NCBI RefSeq assembly: GCF_050496765.1
Contig: NZ_JBNWEO010000011.1
Span: 186,001 to 250,000, forward strand
Length of the DNA: 64,000 bases
Reading direction: 5' to 3'
Origin: JAEVLT01 sp050496765
Lineage (GTDB): Bacteria > Bacillota > Bacilli > Bacillales > Cytobacillaceae
Positions 8,399 to 17,012 of this stretch are shown in pieces. Below the pieces are notes generated by a model that worked only from the letters and a program-made list of their open reading frames with translations, was not told the DNA's origin and made no database searches. The position numbers and the translations under genes are program-made. The number at the start of each line of letters is the position of its first letter. Position 1 is the stretch's first letter.

Positions 8399-10068
8399 CA
8401 CCTTAATATATAGACTCTGGTTTCGAAAGGTTTTAATGTAAACTCTTTTCGCAGCCTGTCATCCGCTCCATCATAATTATGGAGGACAAGTTCAGATTTC
8501 GAATACTTCAGGCTAGACGGAACACGAAATCTCGTTGGGTTAGGACTAAAATTGTTGATCACAATCGCCTTTTTGCTTCCCAACCTCCTTGTATAGACAA
8601 ATAGTCTTGGATGGTTTGGCAATAATAACTCGTACGTTCCGTATACGAACAACGGATGCTCTTTTCGAAGTCTGATCAATTGTTTATAAAAATGCAAAAT
8701 GGAATCAGAATCCTTCAATTGTTCCTCTACATTAATATTGACGTAGTTTGGGTTTACTCCAAACCATGTTTCATCCGCAGTCGTAAAGCCTGCCATATTT
8801 GTTGAATCCCACTGCATTGGGGTACGCGAATTATCACGGCCGTGCTTCCAAATAATGTGCATGATCTCATCATGCGAACGGCCTTTTTTTGTTTCAATAT
8901 TGTAATAGTTAATCATGCCTACATCATTGTAATCATGAATGGATGGAAATTTAACATTTGTCATGCCAATTTCCTGGCCTTGATAAATAAAGGGAGTACC
9001 TTTCATAAAGAAATATAAAGTTCCAAGCATTTTTGCGCTTTCTTTCCAATACTTTTCGTCATTCCCCCAAGTTGAAACCCTGCGCGGCTGATCGTGATTC
9101 TCAATAAATAAGGCGTTCCACCCCTTGCCTTCCAACCCTTTTTGCCATTTGGTCAAGGACTTTTTTAATCCACGGACATCTACAGTCCCTTTTAAATCCT
9201 TATCCCAAAGGCCTAAAAACTCAAATTGGAAAATCATATTGAAGTAGCCGTTTTCCTCTCCTACCCACTTATCCGCATCCTCTAAACCAACGCCATTAGC
9301 TTCTCCGACTGTCATAACATCATAGTTTTTAATCGTATTTTGAGTGAATTCAGAAAGAAGCTCATCAATACCATCCACATTCATCATGTAAGGAAAGCAT
9401 GGGACATAGTCTAATTTTTTGGGATTGGGCATATCCGGAAATCCCGGTTCTTTTTTAATATGCGAAATTGCATCTACCCGGAAACCGTCGATTCCTTTTT
9501 CCAGCCACCAATTAACCATCTCTTCTAAAGCCTTTCTTACCTCTGGATTTTCCCAATTCAGATCCGGTTGACGTTCCGAGAAAATATGCATAAAATATTG
9601 ATCTGTTTCTTTATCATATTTCCAAGCAGAGCCGCTAAAAATGGATTCCCAGTTGTTTGGTTCCTTTCCGTCTTTTCCATCCCGCCAAATATACCAATCG
9701 CGTTTCGGATTCTCTTTCGATGAACGGGATTCAATAAACCAAGGATGTTCATCACTCGTATGGTTGATAACCAAATCCAATATTAGTTTCATATCCCGCT
9801 TATGTACTTCTTCAAGCAGTTCATCAAAATCTGCCATTGTACCAAATTCATCCATAATATCCTGATAATCAGATATATCATAGCCATTGTCATCATTAGG
9901 AGATTTATACATTGGACAAATCCAGATCACATCAATGCCTAAATCCTTAAGGTAATCCAATTTGGTAGTTACACCTTTTAAATCGCCAATACCATCACCA
10001 TTGGAGTCCATAAAACTCCGAGGATATACTTGGTATACAACACTTTCTTTCCACCATATTCTATTCAT
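8398..10068 (-). CDS. malL: Oligo-1,6-glucosidase / alpha-glucosidase (GH13)
   Basis: Cytoplasmic exo-glucosidase that releases glucose from maltodextrins and isomalto-oligosaccharides. Catalytic residues are Asp199 (GFRVDAISHI), Glu256 (TVGEANG) and Asp326 (ENHDQPR); a DSNGDGIGDL calcium-type loop is at 21-30. 556 residues, typical of the family. The residue after the nucleophile is Ala200, where oligo-1,6-glucosidases carry Val (alpha-1,6) and alpha-1,4-glucosidases Thr, so the linkage preference is open. ATG is preceded by GAGG at 11 nt. Last gene of the mdx-like operon, 63 bp after the neopullulanase-type gene, and followed directly by the terminator. Confidence 0.92.
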   Translation of the reverse strand: MNRIWWKESVVYQVYPRSFMDSNGDGIGDLKGVTTKLDYLKDLGIDVIWICPMYKSPNDDNGYDISDYQDIMDEFGTMADFDELLEEVHKRDMKLILDLVINHTSDEHPWFIESRSSKENPKRDWYIWRDGKDGKEPNNWESIFSGSAWKYDKETDQYFMHIFSERQPDLNWENPEVRKALEEMVNWWLEKGIDGFRVDAISHIKKEPGFPDMPNPKKLDYVPCFPYMMNVDGIDELLSEFTQNTIKNYDVMTVGEANGVGLEDADKWVGEENGYFNMIFQFEFLGLWDKDLKGTVDVRGLKKSLTKWQKGLEGKGWNALFIENHDQPRRVSTWGNDEKYWKESAKMLGTLYFFMKGTPFIYQGQEIGMTNVKFPSIHDYNDVGMINYYNIETKKGRSHDEIMHIIWKHGRDNSRTPMQWDSTNMAGFTTADETWFGVNPNYVNINVEEQLKDSDSILHFYKQLIRLRKEHPLFVYGTYELLLPNHPRLFVYTRRLGSKKAIVINNFSPNPTRFRVPSSLKYSKSELVLHNYDGADDRLRKEFTLKPFETRVYILR

Positions 10069-10131
10069 TTTGTCTAATTCCTCACTTGGTTAATGATTTA
10101 AATGCAGAAATCCCTAACTGCCCTTCTTTAG

Positions 10132-11910
10132 TTAAAACGCCAATATGGTAAGGTCAAAAGGAGGGAGAACAACATTTAGTTCACCTTTTTTATGAATAAA
10201 AGATTCCTCAGTCAGCAAATTTGTAATTTTTTTACCTTTTAAACTGAACGGCACTTCCACCGTAATCTTTTTATTGGAATTGTTGAACACAAATATAATC
10301 GTTTGCTCCTGATATGTCTTCGTGTAAATAACATGATTTGTCTTATTGCTTGCGGAAATAAATCGAAAAATTCCCTTGTTGCCGAATGCCATGTTTTCTT
10401 TCCGTAACCGGATTAAACGGGAAATGAACTTATGCAAATCTTGATCTTGTTCATCCTCTTCCCAAATCATACATTTACGGCATCCAGGATCCATATCGCC
10501 TGTCATTCCGATTTCGTCTCCATAATAAATACATGGAGATCCTGGTGAAGAAAGCAAAAACGCAAACAGCTGTTTTACTTTCATGGTATTTTCCTTACAG
10601 ACCGTTGCAATTCTTGGTGTATCATGACTACCAAGCAAATTAAATGCGATTTCTGTTACATGTTCCGGATACATTAGCAAGGCGTCTGTTGTCATATTCA
10701 CAAAGTCCTTGGCATTTATCTTTTCTTTGGCGAAAAATTGTATCGCAGCATTTGTATATGGGTAATTCATAACAGCATCAAATTGATCTCCTTGAAGCCA
10801 TGGCATGGCATCATGCCAAATTTCACCTAGTATATAAAGATCTGGCTTAATTGCTTTTACTTCCTTTCTAAATTCCCGCCAAAAATCATGTGACACTTCA
10901 TTTGCCACATCAAGACGCCAACCGTCAATATCAAATTCTCTCACCCAATAGCGGGCTACTTCGAGCAAATATGCCCGAACTTCAGGATGACCTGTATTTA
11001 ACTTCGGCATTGCATGAGTGAAAGAGAACGTATCGTAGTTTGGGTTCGGCTTTATTTGAACAGGAAAATCGTGTATGTAAAACCAATCTTTATACTTAGA
11101 TTCTTCTCCATTCTCTAGTACGTCTTGAAATTGCGGAAAATAAAAACCACTATGGTTAAACACTGCATCAAGCATGACCCTGATTCCCTTTTTGTGACAC
11201 TCTTGCACAAGTCGTTTAAATGTTTCTTTATCACCGAATTGAGGGTCAATCTCCATATAATCAATTGTGTCGTACTTATGATTGGAGTGTGCTTTAAAAA
11301 TAGGTGTAAAATAGATCCCTGTAACTCCCAATTCCAGCAAATAATCTAGATGATGGATAACTCCTTCAAAATCGCCTCCGAAGAAATTGGTTGGAGTCGG
11401 ATCCGTACTTCCCCATGGCAATGTTCCTTTGGGGTCAACATTCGCATTTCCATTTGCAAAACGCTCCGGAAAAATTTGATACCATACTGTATCTTTTACC
11501 CAAGAAGGAATTTGAAATACGTCCTCTTCATTAAGAAACGGGAACGTAAAGTACGCGGAGTTATCATCCAATGGTGCTTCTTTAAAAAACCCCTTTTCCG
11601 TGTATACAAGCTTATCTTTTCTTGATACTATTTCGAATCCGTATTTTAAACGCCTATATTGAGGTTGAATAGCCGCTTCCCAGTAATCAAATAGATCTGT
11701 ACTTCCTTTTTTGAGCATTCTTGTTTTTTCCCATGGTTTCCAGCGATGGGTTCCGGCTTTTGTTTCCTCCCATGAATACGGATCACCAGAAATTAAAAAA
11801 ACAGAGTCCACATCATTTTTCTTCGTTCGTAAACGCAAATGCAAGGTTTTGTTATCATATGCGTAAGCAAAATTATTTTTAGGCCGATGATATATCGCTT
11901 CTTTTAGCAT
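10132..11910 (-). CDS. Neopullulanase / cyclomaltodextrinase / maltogenic amylase (GH13_20)
   Basis: Intracellular amylase that cuts imported maltodextrins, cyclodextrins and pullulan fragments. An N-terminal beta-sandwich (about residues 1-125) precedes the barrel, as in subfamily GH13_20, with catalytic Asp334 (DGWRLDVANEV), Glu363 (LGEIWHDA) and Asp430 (GSHDTPR). 592 residues, and no signal peptide, fit the cytoplasmic maltogenic amylase of B. subtilis (YvdF). AAAGGAGG lies 8 nt before the ATG. It follows the permease gene malG by 85 bp in the same operon, so it acts on what the transporter delivers. Which of the three overlapping activities dominates cannot be told by sequence. Confidence 0.92.
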   Translation of the reverse strand: MLKEAIYHRPKNNFAYAYDNKTLHLRLRTKKNDVDSVFLISGDPYSWEETKAGTHRWKPWEKTRMLKKGSTDLFDYWEAAIQPQYRRLKYGFEIVSRKDKLVYTEKGFFKEAPLDDNSAYFTFPFLNEEDVFQIPSWVKDTVWYQIFPERFANGNANVDPKGTLPWGSTDPTPTNFFGGDFEGVIHHLDYLLELGVTGIYFTPIFKAHSNHKYDTIDYMEIDPQFGDKETFKRLVQECHKKGIRVMLDAVFNHSGFYFPQFQDVLENGEESKYKDWFYIHDFPVQIKPNPNYDTFSFTHAMPKLNTGHPEVRAYLLEVARYWVREFDIDGWRLDVANEVSHDFWREFRKEVKAIKPDLYILGEIWHDAMPWLQGDQFDAVMNYPYTNAAIQFFAKEKINAKDFVNMTTDALLMYPEHVTEIAFNLLGSHDTPRIATVCKENTMKVKQLFAFLLSSPGSPCIYYGDEIGMTGDMDPGCRKCMIWEEDEQDQDLHKFISRLIRLRKENMAFGNKGIFRFISASNKTNHVIYTKTYQEQTIIFVFNNSNKKITVEVPFSLKGKKITNLLTEESFIHKKGELNVVLPPFDLTILAF

Positions 11911-11995
11911 ACTTGAATCCTCCTTTACAATCCGTTAAGCACTAAACAAAATATCCATTCACACGATGTTGCGTGTAAATGGACTTGAATTGTTT

Positions 11996-12844
11996 TTATC
12001 CTTTGACTGAACCAGCAACGAGCCCTGAAGCAATATACTTTTGTAATAAACCAAAGATGATGGTCAATGGCAATGCAGAAAGTAGTGCGGCTGCAGCAAA
12101 CTGGCCCCAGCTTTGTGCAAATTTTCCGCTGATCATCTGATACATTCCTACACCCAAGGTATAATTTTGCGGAGATTGAATAATTGTTCCAGCTAAAACG
12201 TATTCGCCAAAAGCTCCCATTAAGGTGAATAAGAAGATAACGACCAACATCGGCAGCGATAAAGGAAGCAAGATCTTTATAAACCTTTGCCAAGCATTTG
12301 CACCATCAATAATGGCTGATTCGTCCAGTTCTTTTGGAACCGTATCAAAATAATTTTTTAAAAGCCAAATATTATAAGCGCTTCCGCCAAGCATAACTAA
12401 AATATACGAAGCAATGCTGTCGATCATGCCATACTTAGCTAAAACTCCGTAAATAGCAGCGATTGCTAAAAAGTTCGGGAACATTTGCAAAATTAAGAGA
12501 GTCATTAATCCATACTTTCGTCCGTAAAACCGCAGCCTGGAAAAAGCAAAAGCAGAAGTAGCAGTAAAGAAAACTTGGCCAATCGCTACGCTCAGACCAA
12601 CAATCAAACTATTTCTTACCCAAATTACAAATTGCCCATCTTGAAATAGCTTAATATAGTTGATTAAGGATGGGTTTTTAGGTATAAGAGATGCCGAGAA
12701 ATAAGTATTCGTTGGATTGAATGAAGCCGTGACAACAAAAAGCATCGGAATAATCGAAATTAAAATAACACACCAAATAAAAATACGTGAAATCCAAAGA
12801 ACGATCCCTTCACCAGGCTTTAATTTTTTCCGTGTCTCTCTCAT
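11996..12844 (-). CDS. mdxG: Maltodextrin ABC transporter permease (MalG/MdxG type)
   Basis: Membrane permease with six predicted helices and the EAA motif for ATPase docking (KELDESAIIDGANAWQRFIKILLPLSLP begins near residue 170). 282 residues, the normal size for MalG-type subunits. It overlaps malF by 1 nt (TAATG), implying translational coupling. No ATPase gene is in the operon; in Bacillus the shared MsmX ATPase encoded elsewhere serves this transporter, so the same is expected here. Confidence 0.9.
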   Translation of the reverse strand: MRETRKKLKPGEGIVLWISRIFIWCVILISIIPMLFVVTASFNPTNTYFSASLIPKNPSLINYIKLFQDGQFVIWVRNSLIVGLSVAIGQVFFTATSAFAFSRLRFYGRKYGLMTLLILQMFPNFLAIAAIYGVLAKYGMIDSIASYILVMLGGSAYNIWLLKNYFDTVPKELDESAIIDGANAWQRFIKILLPLSLPMLVVIFLFTLMGAFGEYVLAGTIIQSPQNYTLGVGMYQMISGKFAQSWGQFAAAALLSALPLTIIFGLLQKYIASGLVAGSVKG

Positions 12845-13818
12845 TAGTTGTCACTCTCCTCAAACGCACGTGTGTACTTCATCTGGATTAAGGTCAAAAC
12901 ACCCACAAATATAAATAATATGATTGAAATCGTTGCAGATAAATCAAATCGGTTAAAAGTCAAGGTCATCTTATAAGCTGCAGATGCCAAGTTGTCCGTA
13001 TATCCCACAAACTGATTATCAGAACGAGCAGGATTGCCTTGTGTCAACAAATATACCGCATTAAAATTATTAAAGTTAAAAGCAAAACTAGGGATAATTA
13101 ACGGGAGGCTGATTTTCCAAATCACTGGCAACGTAATTAAACGAAACTGTTGGAACCATTTCGCTCCATCCATTGCACTCGCTTCATAAAGTTCATTTGG
13201 AACGGCCTGTAATGCACCTAAACAAACTGTCATCATATATGGGAAACCCGCCCACAAGTTTACCATTATAATGGAAACTTTGGCCCAAGTCGGATCGTTT
13301 AACCAAGGAATTCGTGGAAGTCCAATTGATTGTATGAGAGCATTAATTTGTCCATACGTATCATTCAAAAGCCCTTGCCACGCAAGCAAACTAATCAATG
13401 CAGGAACTGCCCAAGGTATAATCAAAATGGAACGATAAAGTGCTGCCTCTTTCATATTTTTGTTATTAAGGATAACAGCTAGTGTTAATCCTACGAAGTA
13501 GTTGAGAAGGGTTGAGACGACTGCGAAAAACAAACTCCATATTAGAGTCGGTATAAATAGGGTAGATAATGGATTATTTGGATTTAAAATGGCTTCGAAA
13601 TTTTTTAATCCTACCCATTGATAGCTTAAAAAATGAGCAGAGTTGAAATTAGTAAAGGCAATATACATTGTATATAAAATAGGAGCAATACTTAATACTG
13701 AAATGGAGATAAGAGCTGGTGATAAGAAACCGTATGCTGACCATTGTATTTTTCGGCGCTTTAGACCATTTGATTTCCCTTTTTTCATCTGCTTATTTGC
13801 ATGAATGGTATTTTCCAT
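12844..13818 (-). CDS. mdxF: Maltodextrin ABC transporter permease (MalF/MdxF type)
   Basis: Partner permease of the importer, with a cytoplasmic N-terminal stretch rich in Lys, about six membrane helices, and an EAA loop (NELYEASAMDGAKWFQQFRLITLP, near residue 215). At 324 residues it is shorter than B. subtilis MdxF, lacking the long extra periplasmic-type loop, and so resembles the compact MsmF/UgpA-like form. It sits 71 bp after the binding-protein gene and overlaps malG by 1 nt. Confidence 0.88.
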   Translation of the reverse strand: MENTIHANKQMKKGKSNGLKRRKIQWSAYGFLSPALISISVLSIAPILYTMYIAFTNFNSAHFLSYQWVGLKNFEAILNPNNPLSTLFIPTLIWSLFFAVVSTLLNYFVGLTLAVILNNKNMKEAALYRSILIIPWAVPALISLLAWQGLLNDTYGQINALIQSIGLPRIPWLNDPTWAKVSIIMVNLWAGFPYMMTVCLGALQAVPNELYEASAMDGAKWFQQFRLITLPVIWKISLPLIIPSFAFNFNNFNAVYLLTQGNPARSDNQFVGYTDNLASAAYKMTLTFNRFDLSATISIILFIFVGVLTLIQMKYTRAFEESDN

Positions 13819-13889
13819 GTTAATCCCACCTTTATAGTAAAGAAGTGAGAAGGGGACGAATTGCCACCTTCTCCTGACAAATTCTGTTT

Positions 13890-15158
13890 TTAAGAACCTT
13901 GAACTTGGATACCTTTTTTGACGTTATTTTCAAAATCTTTCGCGCCTTGTTCTGGAGAGACTTTACCACCGACAATATTTTTCATCACACTCATAGCACC
14001 CCAAACAGCTTGCATTTGCGGTATATTCGGCATCGGTACAGCCGTTTTTATTTGGTCAGCAAAAGGTTTAATATTCGGATCATTTTGAATAATTGAATCA
14101 TTTTGTAATTTTACAAGAGTTGGGATTGCTTGGCTTGCCTTAAAAAGTTCTTCCTGCATAGTAGCATCTGTAATTGCTTTTAGTAAGCTCCATTCAGCTG
14201 TTCGCAAGTTTTGTGGGCTCCGTGCATTCACAAAAGCTGTCTTTACACCCATAAACGGTGTTGCAGGTTGTCCGTTTGACAATGTTGGCAGTGGAGTGAT
14301 AGCATACTTCACACCTGACTTTTTAATATCAGGAACACCCCAAGGACCGCTGATATACATTCCAATTTTCCCAGTAGTGAACTGAGCTTTTGCGATCGCA
14401 TCTGTTACATCCGCAGTCATCCATTTATATTTTGCATTCATATCACGCAGCAGACTGTAGGCTTGAATGGCCCCTTCGTTAGCTAGACCAATATCTTTCG
14501 GATCAAGTGTTCCATTGTTGTTTTTAAACACATATCCACCAAGTCCACCGATAAAAGCGTAGTTGTAGTAAATATTCGTAAATTCAAATCCGAACCCACT
14601 TTGATTAGCATCTTGTACAAACTCATCCCAGGTCTTTGGAGCTGTTTTTACTTTGTCTGTGTTATAAAATAAAGCTGTTGTTTCAGCAGATACAGGAGCT
14701 GAATAGATTTTTCCGTTTACCGTAACAGCATCAATTTCTGATTTAGTATAATCATCTGGATTGATAAGCCCTTTAGGAAGAGGCTCAATTAAACCTTGTT
14801 GAGCAAATAGTCCGTTGTTATCATGCGGCATACCAAAAACAATATCAGGCCCTTTTCCTGTTCTGGCAGACGTTGCATAGAATTGAAATCCATTTGAATT
14901 CCCAGACTGATCGATTACCTTAACCGTATTACCATATTTTTTTGCCCATTCAGCTGCAGTCTTTTTAAGGATATCAACTTTTGGCTTTCCATCCCATGAC
15001 CAAATCGTAATGGTTTGACCACTCGGAACTTTATCCGAAGCCCCACCAGTTGCTTTATTCGTGGCTGCATTATTATTGCCTGAACTGCAACCTGCCAACA
15101 ATCCACCTATCAAGCCAAGCGATACAACACCTGAAATTACTTTAGACCAAATTTTCAT
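13890..15158 (-). CDS. mdxE: Maltodextrin-binding lipoprotein (MalE/MdxE type)
   Basis: Extracellular solute-binding lipoprotein. A basic N-terminus and hydrophobic stretch end in the lipobox LLAGC with lipidated Cys24, followed by a Ser/Asn-rich linker and a family 1 binding-protein fold (IWSWDG near residue 52, PFMGVKTAFVNA near 290). 422 residues. First gene of the operon, preceded by a long leader that contains a cre site and a palindromic operator overlapping the transcription start. Maltodextrin specificity is inferred from the two amylolytic genes in the operon and the divergent regulator. Confidence 0.9.
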   Translation of the reverse strand: MKIWSKVISGVVSLGLIGGLLAGCSSGNNNAATNKATGGASDKVPSGQTITIWSWDGKPKVDILKKTAAEWAKKYGNTVKVIDQSGNSNGFQFYATSARTGKGPDIVFGMPHDNNGLFAQQGLIEPLPKGLINPDDYTKSEIDAVTVNGKIYSAPVSAETTALFYNTDKVKTAPKTWDEFVQDANQSGFGFEFTNIYYNYAFIGGLGGYVFKNNNGTLDPKDIGLANEGAIQAYSLLRDMNAKYKWMTADVTDAIAKAQFTTGKIGMYISGPWGVPDIKKSGVKYAITPLPTLSNGQPATPFMGVKTAFVNARSPQNLRTAEWSLLKAITDATMQEELFKASQAIPTLVKLQNDSIIQNDPNIKPFADQIKTAVPMPNIPQMQAVWGAMSVMKNIVGGKVSPEQGAKDFENNVKKGIQVQGS

Positions 15159-15290
15159 TTGTTTTCCCCCATTTTACTATAAAGCTTTTCCAGTTTTGAG
15201 TTACTTCTTAAGTAAATTTCAATGCCCCATTACAATTAAATTTCCTATTTTCCTAATTTACTAGAAGAGTATGTAATGATCCGCCTCCCG

Positions 15291-15308
15291 AAAGGAATAT
15301 TTTCCTTT
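15291..15308. promoter_or_regulatory. Palindromic operator-like site (secondary)
   Basis: AAAGGAA/TTCCTTT inverted repeat with a 4-nt AT spacer, resembling the two stronger GGAAAATATTTTCC sites in the same intergenic region. Confidence 0.55.
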
Positions 15309-15321
15309 GATATCGTTTTCA
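15308..15321. promoter_or_regulatory. cre site (CcpA)
   Basis: TGATATCGTTTTCA fits the cre consensus TGWNANCGNTNWCA at every position. It lies in the leader of the maltodextrin operon about 90 bp downstream of the predicted start, where CcpA would block elongation. Confidence 0.75.
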
Positions 15322-15386
15322 AAAACCGACAAAAAAGAATTTTCCAATGATAAAAAGTATGAGTAGAATCGTTCATTATGGCTTTT

Positions 15387-15444
15387 CATCAGGAAAATAT
15401 TTTCTTGATGAACTAAGTATAAGGCACATCATTTTCCCCGTCAA
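15387..15444 (-). promoter_or_regulatory. Promoter and operator of the maltodextrin operon
   Basis: On the minus strand TTGACG (15439-15444), a 16-nt spacer and TATACT (15417-15422) form a good sigma-A promoter. A 24-bp palindrome with one mismatched pair and core GGAAAATATTTTC occupies 15387-15410, from the predicted start point onward. Repressor binding there would block transcription. Confidence 0.8.
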
Positions 15445-15504
15445 CGAGTTATTGGATTTTTTTTTAAACCATGTTATTATTAATTCATTACAAATGATAT
15501 CATA

Positions 15505-15522
15505 AATGAAAATGTTTTCATT
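15505..15522. promoter_or_regulatory. Near-palindromic site, operator or cre-like
   Basis: AATGAAAATGTTTTCATT is palindromic apart from the central pair. It resembles both the local operators and a cre site with TG in place of CG. Confidence 0.45.
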
Positions 15523-15621
15523 CCCTAAACATCAAGGTTTACAAAAATATGTATCTTCACTTTGACTGATTAGTGAAACTTCCTTTTACTCAAGTATAAA
15601 AAAGGAAAATGTATAGTTATC

Positions 15622-15641
15622 TTAGGAAAATATTTTCCTAA
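15622..15641. promoter_or_regulatory. Autoregulatory operator of the LacI-type regulator
   Basis: Perfect 20-bp palindrome TTAGGAAAATATTTTCCTAA, ending 31 bp before the regulator start codon. It shares its core with the site at the maltodextrin promoter, so one protein probably binds both. Confidence 0.8.
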
Positions 15642-15672
15642 CTAATCTATTTTATTAGAAATGGTGATTCTT

Positions 15673-16665
15673 TTGAAAATAACAATTAATGATATTGCAA
15701 AAATGGCGGGAGTCTCAATCTCTACCGTTTCAAGAGTTATTAATGACAGCAAGCCGGTAAAGGATGATGTTAGACAACGTGTCCTGAACGCGATCAAACA
15801 AACGAACTACCGGCCAAATTCCTTAAATAACAATCTATCAAAAAATGATTCTACACTAATTGGGGTAATTACACCTGAGTACTCTAATACGATCCTTCCG
15901 AACTTTATGGATGGTATCAGTAAAATTTTAAAATTGTATGATTATGATATTATGATTGGCTTAACGGACAGTACGCACGCAAATGAAATCCATTATTTGA
16001 ATCTTTTCCAAGAAAAACAAACACAAGGGATTATTTTTGTTGGATCACCTTTTAATAATCATCATGTTGAAGTTTTGAAAGAAATCCCTTGTGTGGTGGC
16101 TGGCCAAATTTCGCCTATATCCTCCATCCCTTCTGTTCACGTGGATAATATTACAGCATCATATGAGGCAGTAACGTATCTAATTCAAAAAGGGCATCGC
16201 AAAATTGCCATGATCAGGGCTATTGATGATAATAACGCTGTCGGCGGTGATCGTTTTACCGGGTTCAAACAAGCCCTTTTAGATGCAGGAATACCGATTA
16301 CAAACGAATGGGTTGTAGAAAGTGATTTTTCGGTGGAAGATGGTATGGAAGCCATGCGGAGAATTTCAGAATCAGGTTCAATGCCTTCCGCTGTCTTTTG
16401 TGCATCGGATTCGATGGCAATCGGGGCAATGAATTATTTACTTGACAATGGGGTTCGTATCCCTGAGGACATTTCCGTTTTTGGCTTTGACGGCAGTTTA
16501 ATGTCATCAATTGTAAGACCAAAGCTCTCAACTGTTGCTTACTCTGCAAAGGAAATGGGAATGACAGCTGCGAGAAATTTAGTAAAAATCATAAAGGGAG
16601 AAACTGTAAGCCCCCACCATTACAATGTGACCCATCATTTAGAGATTCGCGAGAGTACAAGATGA
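15673..16665 (+). CDS. LacI-family maltose/maltodextrin regulator
   Basis: N-terminal LacI helix-turn-helix (MKITINDIAKMAGVSISTVSRVIN) and a periplasmic-binding-protein-like effector domain. The TTG at 15673 is chosen as start because GGTGAT lies 4 nt before it and the protein then begins exactly where LacI proteins usually do; an ATG four codons earlier has no ribosome site. 330 residues. It is divergent from the maltodextrin operon and is flanked by GGAAAATATTTTCC palindromes at both promoters, so it likely represses both. The inducer is presumably maltose or maltotriose. The amylopullulanase gene follows in the same direction. Confidence 0.85.
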   Translation: MKITINDIAKMAGVSISTVSRVINDSKPVKDDVRQRVLNAIKQTNYRPNSLNNNLSKNDSTLIGVITPEYSNTILPNFMDGISKILKLYDYDIMIGLTDSTHANEIHYLNLFQEKQTQGIIFVGSPFNNHHVEVLKEIPCVVAGQISPISSIPSVHVDNITASYEAVTYLIQKGHRKIAMIRAIDDNNAVGGDRFTGFKQALLDAGIPITNEWVVESDFSVEDGMEAMRRISESGSMPSAVFCASDSMAIGAMNYLLDNGVRIPEDISVFGFDGSLMSSIVRPKLSTVAYSAKEMGMTAARNLVKIIKGETVSPHHYNVTHHLEIRESTR

Positions 16666-17012
16666 TAATGTACTATTATTTTCCGCAGTGATCGCACCAT
16701 TTTATTAAATAAATGACTGTACTAGGACGGGCTTTGGACGATCTATTTGAAGCCCTTCCTAAAGGTTTTTCCACCATCTTACACTTGATACTTAGAAATA
16801 GGATTTCACCAGTACTATTTGAAAGCCTTTTGATAATACGCGGTGGAATCAACTTCATTTATCAATGTTTCTTATTTAGAATCTTCCAATGAGTTGTTTT
16901 GTTCTGCAAATCTTGTATTGAAAATTCAAATAATAAACAGTAGTTTTAACTTGCAAATGGAAACGTTTGCAAGTTATTTTATAAATTATTTTAAAAAAAG
17001 AGGGGGAAAGGT
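16666..17012 (+). promoter_or_regulatory. Upstream region of amylopullulanase with promoter and cre-like dyad
   Basis: TTGAAA (16918-16923), 17 nt, then TAGTTT (16941-16946) is a plausible promoter. A 28-bp dyad, AACTTGCAAA (16948-16957) and TTTGCAAGTT (16966-16975), spans the predicted start and contains TGGAAACGTTTGCA, one mismatch from the cre consensus TGNAARCGNWWWCA. Carbon repression by CcpA is likely. The rest of the region shows no gene. Confidence 0.6.

Noticed and set aside
11925..12293. 122-codon minus-strand frame overlapping mdxG
   Set aside because: Out-of-frame shadow of the permease gene with atypical composition.
16676..16858. 60-codon minus-strand frame upstream of the amylopullulanase
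   Set aside because: No recognisable family, weak start signals, and it lies in the leader of the downstream gene.
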